Assembly: GCA_014376885.1 (NCBI GenBank) | Contig: JACMQR010000394.1 | Location: 1-17,977 of the forward strand | DNA length: 17,977 bases | Direction: 5' to 3' | From: Polaromonas sp. | GTDB taxonomy: Bacteria; Pseudomonadota; Gammaproteobacteria; Burkholderiales; Burkholderiaceae_C | In this document: positions 6,557 through 13,623 of the stretch, piece after piece | Position numbering within the stretch: the first letter of the stretch is position 1 | How the letters are laid out: every line of letters starts with the position of its first letter | Notes under the pieces: model-generated | The model's database searches: none | Told to the model about the DNA's origin: nothing | What the model saw: only the letters and a program-made list of their open reading frames with translations | Translations under genes and position numbers: made by a program

Positions 6557-8068
6557 TCACTCCTCGACGAAGGCTTCCTGGCGCTTGCTCTTCACGGCCG
6601 GCAGCAGCACGATCACGACCAGCAGCGCCGCGGCAGCCAGCAGGCCGGCGGACAGCGGCCGGGTCACGAACACGCTCCAGTCGCCGCGCGAGAGCAGCAG
6701 CGCCCGGCGCAGGTTTTCTTCCATCATCGGACCCAGGATGAAGCCGAGCAGCAACGGCGCCGGCTCGCAACCGAGCTTGACAAAACTGTAGCCGATCACG
6801 CCGAAGATGGCGACCATCCAGACGTCGAAGGTATTGTTGTTGGTCGAATAAACGCCGATGGCGCAGAACAGCACGATCGCCGGGAACAGGAACTTGTAGG
6901 GCACCGTCAGGAGCTTGATCCACATCCCGATCAGCGGCAGGTTCAGGACGATCAGCATCAGGTTGCCGACCCACATCGAGACGATCAGGCCCCAGAACAG
7001 CTGCGGGTTGCTGGTCATCACCTGCGGGCCCGGCTGGATGTTGTGGATGGTCATGGCGCCGACCATCAGCGCCATCACGGCGTTGGGTGGAATGCCCAGT
7101 GTCAGCAGCGGAATGAAGGAGGTCTGCGATCCGGCGTTGTTGGCCGACTCGGGAGACGCCACACCACGGATGTTGCCTTGGCCGAAAGGCACTTCGCCCG
7201 GCTTCATCTTCATCTTTTTTTCCAGCGCATAAGCAGCAAAGGCCGACAGCAACGCGCCGCCCCCGGGCAAGATTCCCAGCGCGCAACCCAGGAAAGTGCC
7301 GCGCAGCACGGCGGGCGTCATGTCCTTGAAGTCCTGCTTGGTGGGCCACAGCCCCGACACGCCAGCGGTGAACACTTCGCGCTCACTCTCTGGCTGGGCC
7401 AGGTTACTGATGATCTCGCCGTAGCCAAACACGCCCATGGCGATCACCACGAAGCCGATGCCGTCGGTCAGTTCCGGAACGTCAAAGCTGAAACGCGCCA
7501 CGCCCGAATTCACGTCCGTACCGACCAGGCCAAGCAGCAGGCCCAGCACGATCATGGCGATGGCTTTCAGCAGCGAACCCGACGCCAACACCACGGCACC
7601 AATCAGGCCCAGGGTCATCAGTGCAAAGTATTCGGCCGGGCCAAACTTGAAGGCCAATTCGGTCAATGGAGGCGCGAAAGCCGCCAGAATCAAGGTACCA
7701 ACGCAGCCTGCAAAAAAAGAACCCAGACCGGCAGCCGCCAGCGCCGGTCCCGCACGGCCTTTTCGGGCCATCTGGTAGCCGTCAATGCAGGTGACAACCG
7801 AGGACGATTCTCCCGGTAAATTGACCAAGATAGCCGTGGTCGAGCCGCCATATTGGGCGCCGTAGTAAATACCGGCCAGCATGATCAGCGCAGACACCGG
7901 CGGCAGTGCGTAGGTGGCCGGCAGCAGCATGGCGATGGTCGCCACCGGGCCGATGCCGGGCAGCACGCCAATCAGCGTTCCCAAAATACAGCCTACCAGG
8001 CAATACAGCAGGTTGATCGGCGTGAAGGCCACGCCGAAACCCAATGAAAGGTGTTCAATCAGTTCCAT
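6557..8068 (-). CDS. tctA: TctA-type permease of a tripartite tricarboxylate transporter (downstream copy)
   Basis: Large membrane subunit of a TTT-family secondary importer for carboxylates, 503 residues, the usual family size of about 500. The two homologous halves are visible: GTLIGVLPGIGP at 30-41 and GCALGILPGGG at 261-271. Other family hallmarks are YYGAQYGGSTTAILVNLPGE at 68-87, GVASPESANNA at 302-312 and PLLTLGIP at 320-327. About eleven or twelve hydrophobic helices fit. The start has AAGGAG seven bases upstream and follows the tctB stop by 12 bases. Its 3' third (6557 to about 7080) uses almost only G/C-ending codons, whereas the 5' part is less GC-rich, like the genes to the right; see findings. 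It normally needs TctB and a periplasmic TctC binding protein, which is not encoded nearby. The substrate is not predictable. Confidence 0.96.
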   Translation of the reverse strand: MELIEHLSLGFGVAFTPINLLYCLVGCILGTLIGVLPGIGPVATIAMLLPATYALPPVSALIMLAGIYYGAQYGGSTTAILVNLPGESSSVVTCIDGYQMARKGRAGPALAAAGLGSFFAGCVGTLILAAFAPPLTELAFKFGPAEYFALMTLGLIGAVVLASGSLLKAIAMIVLGLLLGLVGTDVNSGVARFSFDVPELTDGIGFVVIAMGVFGYGEIISNLAQPESEREVFTAGVSGLWPTKQDFKDMTPAVLRGTFLGCALGILPGGGALLSAFAAYALEKKMKMKPGEVPFGQGNIRGVASPESANNAGSQTSFIPLLTLGIPPNAVMALMVGAMTIHNIQPGPQVMTSNPQLFWGLIVSMWVGNLMLIVLNLPLIGMWIKLLTVPYKFLFPAIVLFCAIGVYSTNNNTFDVWMVAIFGVIGYSFVKLGCEPAPLLLGFILGPMMEENLRRALLLSRGDWSVFVTRPLSAGLLAAAALLVVIVLLPAVKSKRQEAFVEE

Positions 8069-8080
8069 TTTTTATTCTCC

Positions 8081-8569
8081 TTAGCCGGTGATGAACTCGG
8101 GCCACACTGGAAACTGCAATTTCAGCGCAATCACGAAAGCAAGGTAACTGCCCACGGCAAGCACCGTGGCCAGAATGAACGTGGCCTTGAACTTCCAGCC
8201 TTCTTCAGCCATGCTGGCAATGAAGGTCAGCGCATAAATGGCAATGATCAGGCCCATTGCTGGGATGCCAAAGTACGGCAAGCCGGCAAGCAGCGCACCA
8301 AACACCAGATTGGCCAAAATCACGAAAAACAGCGGCTTCCAGGCCCATTTGCCAATTTTGTCGCCACCCATGGTTTCAACCACCAGCGACTTGAAGGTGA
8401 TGGCCGCGCCCAGGATCGTCATCAGGACACCCAGGTAAAGCGGGAAGTAACCTGGCCCCATGCGCGCACCGTTACCCACGTTGTATGTCGTGGCCCCCCA
8501 GGCAAACGCCACCCCGACGCCCATAAACATAAGACCGGAAAAAAAGTCTTTTTGACTCTTGATATTCAC
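8081..8569 (-). CDS. tctB: TctB-type small permease subunit (downstream copy)
   Basis: Small membrane subunit of the TTT importer, 162 residues, with about four or five hydrophobic helices (FSGLMFMGVGVAFAWGATTY; FPLYLGVLMTILGAAITFKSL; PLFFVILANLVFGALLAGL; ATVLAVGSYLAFVIALKLQF). The motif GARMGPGYFPLYLG at about 34-47 is diagnostic of TctB. The start codon is GTG (8567-8569), chosen because a strong AAAGGAG lies eight bases upstream and because the second copy begins at the same relative place with the same residues (xIKSQ.DF.SG). It ends EFITG, as does the other copy, and tctA follows after 12 bases. Confidence 0.93.
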   Translation of the reverse strand: MNIKSQKDFFSGLMFMGVGVAFAWGATTYNVGNGARMGPGYFPLYLGVLMTILGAAITFKSLVVETMGGDKIGKWAWKPLFFVILANLVFGALLAGLPYFGIPAMGLIIAIYALTFIASMAEEGWKFKATFILATVLAVGSYLAFVIALKLQFPVWPEFITG

Positions 8570-8615
8570 GGTTTGTCTCCTTTATAAAAAATTGAACCTG
8601 CATCTCAATCTTTCA

Positions 8616-8639
8616 TTGTGCTTTCAATTACCAGCACAA
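8616..8639. promoter_or_regulatory. Inverted repeat upstream of tctB (possible operator)
   Basis: TTGTGCT (8616-8622) and AGCACAA (8633-8639) form a 7-bp perfect inverted repeat around a 10-base spacer, 47 bases before the GTG start of the downstream tctB. The dyad length and spacing suit a dimeric transcription factor better than a terminator, as no T-run follows. No equivalent was found before the other tctB. No regulator gene lies next to it, so its identity is unknown. The flanking 8570-8743 interval is AT-richer than the coding DNA and presumably carries the promoter, but I could not settle on one convincing -35/-10 pair. The best match (TTGAGA, 16 bases, TATAAA) sits too close to the ribosome binding site. 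Confidence 0.35.
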
Positions 8640-8744
8640 AAAATGTGGCTTTCACTTATGTACAGAGTGATCTAAAGAGACATCAGCGCAACCAAATTCA
8701 GCGGTGGAGTTGGCGCTCAAAAAATATCCATGCCCTGCTGACAC

Positions 8745-8772
8745 AAAAAAGCCACCCCAAGGGTGGCTTTTT
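8745..8772 (-). terminator. Intrinsic terminator of the upstream tctBA pair
   Basis: A textbook rho-independent terminator: GCCACCC (8751-8757), CAA loop, GGGTGGC (8761-8767), flanked by six A on one side and five T on the other. On the minus strand it reads as a 7-bp GC stem followed by six T, 39 bases after the tctA stop at 8812. The A/T flanks make it symmetrical, so it could also stop plus-strand transcripts. It insulates the two tctBA pairs, implying that the downstream pair has its own promoter. Confidence 0.88.
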
Positions 8773-8782
8773 CAAGGTCAAT

Positions 8783-8805
8783 GAGCACGCCTCTTGTGCG
8801 TGCTC
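8783..8805 (-). other. Second hairpin between the tctA stop and its terminator
   Basis: GAGCACGC (8783-8790) and GCGTGCTC (8798-8805) pair perfectly over 8 bp with a 7-base loop. It lies only six bases beyond the upstream-copy tctA stop and 10 bases before the intrinsic terminator stem. It lacks a U-tract of its own. It may protect the mRNA 3' end or cooperate with the terminator. Confidence 0.55.
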
Positions 8806-8811
8806 GCAACT

Positions 8812-10323
8812 TCACTCTTCAACGAAAGCTTCTTCCCGCTTACTTTTCACCGCGGGCACCAGCACGACCAGCATCAGCAACACGCAGGCCACCAACAGAC
8901 CGGCAGAAATCGGACGGGTGGCAAAAGTGCTCCAGTCCCCGCGCGACAGCAGCAGCGCCCGGCGCAGGTTTTCCTCCATCATGGGGCCCAGAATCAGGCC
9001 CAGCAACAAGGGCGCCGGCTCGGCGCGCAGTTTGTGGAAGATATAGCCCACCACGCCAAAAAACCCCACCACCCAGATGTCCCAGGTGTTGTTGTTCGTC
9101 GAATACACACCAATCGAACAAAACAGCACAATTGACGGAAACAGGTAGCGGTAAGGCACGGTCAGCAGTTTGATCCACATGCCGATCAGTGGCAGATTCA
9201 GGATAACAAGCATCGCGTTGCCAATCCACATCGAGGCAATCAGGCCCCAGAACAACTCGGGGTTGCTGGTCATGACCTGCGGGCCGGGCTGGATGTTGTG
9301 AATCATCATGGCGCCCACCATCAGCGCCATCACCACGTTCGATGGAATGCCCAGGGTCAGCAGCGGAATGAAAGACGCCTGAGCACCTGCATTGTTGGCC
9401 GCTTCGGGGCCGGCAACGCCGCGAATATTGCCCTGGCCAAACGGCACTTCACCGGGACGACCCTTGACTTTCTTCTCAATGGTGTAGGCGGCAAAAGCCG
9501 ACAAGGTGGCGCCGCCACCCGGCAAGATGCCGAGCGCACAACCAAGCGCTGTTCCGCGCAGCACGGCGGGCACCATGTCCTTGAAATCCTGCTTGGTCGG
9601 GAACAGGCCCGCCACCTTGATGTCAAACACCTCGCGCTGGGTTTCGCGCTGCGCCAGATTGCTGATGATTTCACCGTAGCCAAAAATACCCATCGCAATC
9701 GCCACGAAGCCGATGCCGTCGGTCAATTCGGGAACGTCAAAGCTGAAGCGTGGCACGCCAGAGTTCACGTCGGTGCCCACCAGGCCGAGCAGCAGGCCCA
9801 GCAAGATCATGCCAATGGCCTTGAGCAGTGAGCCCGAGGCCAAAACCACCGCTCCGATCAGGCCCAGCAGCATCAGCGCAAAATATTCGGCGGGACCAAA
9901 CTTGAAGGCCACTTCCGTCAGCGCAGGCGCAAAGGCGGCAATCATGACAGTGCCCACGCAGCCTGCAAAAAACGACCCCAGCCCGGCAGCTGCCAGCGCC
10001 GGCCCTGCCCGTCCTTTTTTGGCCATCTGGTGGCCGTCAATTACCGTGACCACCGACGACGACTCGCCAGGCAGATTCACCAAAATGGCCGTGGTCGAGC
10101 CGCCATACTGCGAGCCATAGTAAATACCGGCCAGCGCAATCAGCGCCGACTCGGGCGGCAGCGCATAGGTGGCGGGGAGCAGCATGGCGATGGTCGCCGC
10201 CGGGCCAATGCCCGGCAATACGCCGATCAGTGTTCCCAGCAGGCAGCCGACCAGCGCGTAGATCAGGTTGATCGGCGTGAATGCCACGCTGAAACCCAAG
10301 GACAAATTTGCAAGCAGATCCAT
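8812..10323 (-). CDS. tctA: TctA-type permease of a tripartite tricarboxylate transporter (upstream copy)
   Basis: Large TTT membrane subunit, 503 residues, exactly the same length as the neighbouring copy and collinear with it without gaps. It carries the same hallmarks: GTLIGVLPGIGP, YYGSQYGGSTTAILVNLPGE, GCALGILPGGG, GVAGPEAANNA and PLLTLGIP. By eye about 14 of the first 100 residues differ from the other copy. Differences concentrate in the loop after ISNLAQ (RETQREVFDIKVAGLF against PESEREVFTAGVSGLW) and near the C-terminal helices. The shared ending is EEAFVEE/QEAFVEE. Start codon ATG with AAGGA upstream, eight bases after the tctB stop. Codon use is less GC-biased than in the left block throughout. 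It probably forms a complex with the upstream tctB product and an unlinked binding protein; orphan Bug/TctC proteins are abundant in Burkholderiales. Confidence 0.96.
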   Translation of the reverse strand: MDLLANLSLGFSVAFTPINLIYALVGCLLGTLIGVLPGIGPAATIAMLLPATYALPPESALIALAGIYYGSQYGGSTTAILVNLPGESSSVVTVIDGHQMAKKGRAGPALAAAGLGSFFAGCVGTVMIAAFAPALTEVAFKFGPAEYFALMLLGLIGAVVLASGSLLKAIGMILLGLLLGLVGTDVNSGVPRFSFDVPELTDGIGFVAIAMGIFGYGEIISNLAQRETQREVFDIKVAGLFPTKQDFKDMVPAVLRGTALGCALGILPGGGATLSAFAAYTIEKKVKGRPGEVPFGQGNIRGVAGPEAANNAGAQASFIPLLTLGIPSNVVMALMVGAMMIHNIQPGPQVMTSNPELFWGLIASMWIGNAMLVILNLPLIGMWIKLLTVPYRYLFPSIVLFCSIGVYSTNNNTWDIWVVGFFGVVGYIFHKLRAEPAPLLLGLILGPMMEENLRRALLLSRGDWSTFATRPISAGLLVACVLLMLVVLVPAVKSKREEAFVEE

Positions 10324-10331
10324 TTTTGTCC

Positions 10332-10820
10332 TTATCCGGTGATGAATTCAGGCCACACCGGAAATTGCAGCGACAGCGCCAGTACAAAAACCAGGTAACT
10401 GCCAATGGCCAGCGCGGTGGCCAGTATGAGCGTGGGCACGAATTTCCAGCCGGCTTGCGCCATGCTGGCAATAAAGGTCAAAGCGTAAATCGCCACGATC
10501 AGTCCGAAGGCAGGCACATCCAGACTGCGTACACCGGCCAGCAATACGCCAAACACAAAGTTGGCGGCAATCACATAGAACAGCGGGCGCCATGCCCATG
10601 CGCCGATCTTGTCCTCGCCGGGGGCGTCTCCACCCAGCGCATTGAAAGTAACCACGACCCCCACCAAAGCCATCAAAGCACCCAGCATCAGGGGAAAATA
10701 CCCGGGTCCCATGCGCGCGGCGTTACCCACCGTGTAGTTGGTGGCACCCCATGCAAATGCCACGCCGCAGACCATGAACATGACTCCCGAATAAAAATCG
10801 GGTTGACTCTTTATGTGCAC
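10332..10820 (-). CDS. tctB: TctB-type small permease subunit (upstream copy)
   Basis: Small TTT membrane subunit, 162 residues with the GTG start at 10818-10820. I prefer this GTG over an in-frame ATG at 10907 because it gives the same length and N-terminus as the other TctB (HIKSQPDFYSGVMFM against NIKSQKDFFSGLMFM), and AAAGG lies about nine bases upstream. Four or five hydrophobic helices and the motif AARMGPGYFPLMLG support the family. It ends EFITG, like its paralogue. The middle region differs more from the other copy (for example VRSLDVPAFGLIVAIYAL). It follows the GspE-like gene on the same strand by 135 bases and is probably transcribed from a promoter in that gap. Confidence 0.92.
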   Translation of the reverse strand: MHIKSQPDFYSGVMFMVCGVAFAWGATNYTVGNAARMGPGYFPLMLGALMALVGVVVTFNALGGDAPGEDKIGAWAWRPLFYVIAANFVFGVLLAGVRSLDVPAFGLIVAIYALTFIASMAQAGWKFVPTLILATALAIGSYLVFVLALSLQFPVWPEFITG

Positions 10821-10919
10821 TATTTGTAGCCTTTGTGTAAAAAATGAATCTGCATATTGTGCAGGCAACAATTTTTTCACTTCAGATGGCTTACCCCTAG
10901 CTGACAAAAAAATATTAAA

Positions 10920-10956
10920 TTCAGCAGATTTCCATTTTCAGCAGATGGGGGCAGAT
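10920..10956. repeat. Short direct repeats upstream of tctB (possible regulator sites)
   Basis: TTCAGCAGAT occurs at 10920-10929 and again at 10937-10946, a 17-base period, and its core GCAGAT recurs at 10951-10956, overlapping the stop of the GspE-like gene. A related TTCAGAT is at 10881-10887. The cluster lies 100-136 bases upstream of the tctB GTG start in an AT-rich gap containing TTTAATATTTTTTT on the minus strand. Spaced direct repeats of this kind can be binding sites for response regulators or activators. This is an inference, and the cluster could be chance in a biased stretch. Confidence 0.3.
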
Positions 10957-12758
10957 CAGGAAAGAGAGGGCGTGGTCGCGAGGATTTCTTCGATGGTGGT
11001 CAGGCCTTCGGCGACTTTCAGTGCACCGGCCAGACGCAGCGGCCGCATGCCTTCACCGATCGCCTGGCGGCGCAAGGTGTCGATGTTGGGCTCTTTTGAA
11101 ACTTTGTCCTTGAATGCTTCCGTCACGGTCAGCAACTCGTACAGCCCCATGCGTCCCCGGAACCCGGTCATCCGGCAATCGACGCAGCCCACCGCTTTAT
11201 AGGGCAGGTAGCTGCCCGTGATCTGCCAGGGCTTGACCATTTCGGCCAGCGTTTCACGCTTGGCATTTTCGTCAGGTTGGCGGCACTGGCTGCACAGTGT
11301 GCGCACCAGCCGCTGGGCCAGCACGCCGAGCAGCGTGGCGTTGATCAGGTAGTTCGGCACGCCAAGTTCCATCAGCCGCGAGACCGCCGACGGCGCATCG
11401 TTGGTGTGCAATGTGCTGAACACCAGATGACCGGTGAGCGCCGCCTGCACCGCCATTTCGGCAGTGGGCAAGTCGCGAATCTCGCCGACCATGATGATGT
11501 CCGGGTCTTGCCGCATCAGCGAGCGCAGTCCTTCGGGAAAGCCGAAGTTCAGCATCGGCTGGACCTGCGTCTGGTTGAAGGCGGGTTCGATCATCTCGAT
11601 CGGGTCTTCGATCGTGTTGATATTGACCTCTTCGGTGGCCAGCCGCTTGAGCGTCGAATACAGCGTCGTGGTCTTGCCCGAGCCGGTCGGCCCGGTCACG
11701 AGCACGATGCCGTAGGGGCGCTTGACCAGCTGCTCCCAGCGCTCGGCGTCGTGCAATGAAAAACCCAGCGCATCGAGGTTCTTGACCGTCGTGTCGGGGT
11801 CAAAAATGCGCATCACCATTTTTTCGCCAAAGGCCGTCGGCAGCGTGGACAGGCGCATCTCGATTTCTTCCCCGCGCGGGTTGCGGGTCTTGATGCGGCC
11901 ATCCTGCGGCCGGCGCTTTTCGACCACATCCATGCGGCCGAGCAATTTGATGCGCGCCGTCATGGCATTGTGGACGGCCATTGGCAGCTGGTACACCGGA
12001 TGCAGGATGCCGTCGATGCGAAAGCGGATCACGCCCTGCTCGCGGCGCGGCTCCAGGTGGATGTCGCTGGCGCGCTGGTCAAAGGCGTACTGCCAGAGCC
12101 AGTCCACCACCTGCACCACGCCCTGGTCATTGGCGTCGAGCTGGCGGTTGCTCTTGTTCAGCTCGACCAGCTGCTCGAAACTGGCCGAACCCGAGCCGCC
12201 GCTCGACTTGAGTGCGGCCTTGACCGATTTGGCCAGCGCAAAGAATTCGGCCGTGTACTTGCTGATTTCCAGCGGATTGGCCACCACCAGGCGCACGCTG
12301 CGCCGGGACTGGCGCTCGACCTCGGGCACCCAGTCGGTGACGAACGGGTCAGAGGTGGCAATCACCAGCTCCTGCGGCGTGACCTGCACCGGCAGCACCT
12401 TGTGGCGCTCGGCATACACCGCCGACATGGAGTCAGCCACCTTGCCCACATCGACCTTGAGCGGGTCGATGCGCAAATACTTCAGTCCCGCACACCCGGC
12501 CAGCCACTCGCTGATGGCTTCAGCATCCAGCGGCTTGCCATCCTGGAGCCGTTTCATGCCGATACTGGCCAGCCTGACGACCGGATGCTGGGCGCTTTGC
12601 ACCTGAGAACAGCGGGCGATGGTGCGCTGGGCATCGGCGGCGCTGATGAGGCCATCCTCACCCAGCCATTCAACCAGCTTGCGCCAGTCCAGAGGCCCGG
12701 CATGCAGCCTTCCAAAATCCGGATTCAAGGGGGGTTTTTGGGGATGCGCAACGCTCAT
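10956..12758 (-). CDS. GspE/PilB-type secretion or pilus assembly ATPase
   Basis: Cytosolic hexameric ATPase of the type II secretion/type IV pilus family, 600 residues, slightly longer than GspE and close to PilB. An N-terminal MshEN/T2SSE-like domain lies at about 85-175. The core follows: QRASDIHLEPR at 228-238, Walker A GPTGSGKT at 356-363, Asp box NINTIEDPIE at 379-388, Walker B segment QDPDIIMVGEIRD at 417-429, and His box GHLVFSTLHTNDA at 443-455. A zinc tetracysteine motif is present: C489, C492, C525 and C528. All catalytic elements look intact. It is not next to any prepilin, PilC/GspF or secretin gene here. It follows the spermidine-synthase-like gene by 42 bases, so it is likely the last gene of a five-gene unit. 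Whether it drives a pilus, secretion or a DNA uptake machine cannot be decided. Confidence 0.95.
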   Translation of the reverse strand: MSVAHPQKPPLNPDFGRLHAGPLDWRKLVEWLGEDGLISAADAQRTIARCSQVQSAQHPVVRLASIGMKRLQDGKPLDAEAISEWLAGCAGLKYLRIDPLKVDVGKVADSMSAVYAERHKVLPVQVTPQELVIATSDPFVTDWVPEVERQSRRSVRLVVANPLEISKYTAEFFALAKSVKAALKSSGGSGSASFEQLVELNKSNRQLDANDQGVVQVVDWLWQYAFDQRASDIHLEPRREQGVIRFRIDGILHPVYQLPMAVHNAMTARIKLLGRMDVVEKRRPQDGRIKTRNPRGEEIEMRLSTLPTAFGEKMVMRIFDPDTTVKNLDALGFSLHDAERWEQLVKRPYGIVLVTGPTGSGKTTTLYSTLKRLATEEVNINTIEDPIEMIEPAFNQTQVQPMLNFGFPEGLRSLMRQDPDIIMVGEIRDLPTAEMAVQAALTGHLVFSTLHTNDAPSAVSRLMELGVPNYLINATLLGVLAQRLVRTLCSQCRQPDENAKRETLAEMVKPWQITGSYLPYKAVGCVDCRMTGFRGRMGLYELLTVTEAFKDKVSKEPNIDTLRRQAIGEGMRPLRLAGALKVAEGLTTIEEILATTPSLS

Positions 12759-12800
12759 GAAGGACTCTTCACCACAGGGTTTGTTAAAAAAAATGGAAAG

Positions 12801-13565
12801 TCAAAACACCGGCCTGAAAAGCCGCAGCCATTTTTTGGCCGGCAAGTCCCAGCGCGACTCAATGATGCCGGCGCGCTGCAGCAACTCCTCGCGCTCCGGC
12901 CGCGTCGGCTCGAACTGGGCCAGCACAACGGTGTTGCCCTCGCGCGTCGGCCGGAAGGCCCAGATCGACTCGGGACCAAAGGCTTCGGCCATTTTGACCA
13001 GCGAGGCTTCGTAACTCGAATCGCGGCCAAACAGGTTGACTGTCATCACGCCGCTTTCTGTCAACAGTTCGCGGCAGTTGGCATAAAAATCGGCATCGTC
13101 GAGTACTGGCGCGGCCGCTTCATGGTCGTACAGGTCCACATGCAGTAAATCAACCGTGCCACGGTGCGCTGGTTTTTTGATTTCATCAGCCGCATCGGCT
13201 TCGATAACGCGAAGCCTTGAATCGTCGCGCGGCAGCTTGAACCAGAGCCGGCAGGCGGTGACCACCTGCGGGTTGATCTCGATGGCGGTGGTTTTCATGC
13301 GCAGCTTTTTGTGGCAAAACTTGGTCAGCGCCGCCGACCCCAGCCCGAGCTGCATCGCCTGCTTTTTGGCCACCGATTCGGCGTCCAGGAACAGCAGGCC
13401 GGCCATCATGCGCTGCACATACTCCAGCTCGATGTCATAAGGCGCGTCCTTCAGCATCGAGCCCTGCACCCATTCGGTGCCCAGATGCAGAAAGCGCACA
13501 TCGCCGAAGTCGGAAAAGTTGACTTCGGGCAGGACCCGTGAATTTGGATTTTCTTTGGTTGACAT
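12801..13565 (-). CDS. Spermidine-synthase-like SAM-fold protein
   Basis: Rossmann-fold protein of the spermidine/spermine synthase superfamily, 254 residues. The nucleoside-binding loop is QLGLGSAALT at 72-81, followed by AIEINP at 94-99 (acidic residue for the ribose), ADAADEI at 123-129 and LHVDLYD at 141-147, then DADFYANCRELLTESGVMTVNLF at about 157-179. In true spermidine synthases the first loop is GGGDGG and an Asp acts as base; here the loop differs and the N-terminal tetramerisation strands are short, so aminopropyl transfer is doubtful. It is more safely called a spermidine-synthase-like methyltransferase fold of unknown substrate. The start lacks a clear Shine-Dalgarno. It lies 58 bases after the recombinase-like gene; that gap holds a GCGCC-ACA-GGCGC hairpin at 13596-13608 with no U-tract. 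Confidence 0.85.
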   Translation of the reverse strand: MSTKENPNSRVLPEVNFSDFGDVRFLHLGTEWVQGSMLKDAPYDIELEYVQRMMAGLLFLDAESVAKKQAMQLGLGSAALTKFCHKKLRMKTTAIEINPQVVTACRLWFKLPRDDSRLRVIEADAADEIKKPAHRGTVDLLHVDLYDHEAAAPVLDDADFYANCRELLTESGVMTVNLFGRDSSYEASLVKMAEAFGPESIWAFRPTREGNTVVLAQFEPTRPEREELLQRAGIIESRWDLPAKKWLRLFRPVF

Positions 13566-13623
13566 GGCAGCAATCGAGGGAGTTTTTTAGTGCAAGCGCC
13601 ACAGGCGCAACCCCATTTTCACC

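Noticed and set aside
5135..7819. An 894-codon open frame on the plus strand spanning the DUF3422 and tctA genes in antisense
   Set aside because: It is rich in Arg, Gln, His and Ala as expected for the reverse complement of GC-rich genes, has no recognisable domain, and crosses two well-supported genes on the other strand.
8577..8603. A promoter with TTGAGA, a 16-base spacer and TATAAA before the downstream tctB
   Set aside because: The TATAAA runs directly into the ribosome binding site (AAAGGAG), so transcription from it would start after or within the Shine-Dalgarno.
8616..8639. A CRP-type binding site reading of the TTGTGCT dyad
   Set aside because: The CRP consensus needs TGTGA and TCACA with six bases between; this dyad is TGTGCT/AGCACA with ten, so it is kept only as an unassigned operator candidate.
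13596..13608. GCGCC-ACA-GGCGC hairpin as a terminator between the recombinase-like and spermidine-synthase-like genes
   Set aside because: The stem is only 5 bp and on the minus strand it is followed by CTTGCACTAAAAAA rather than a U-tract.
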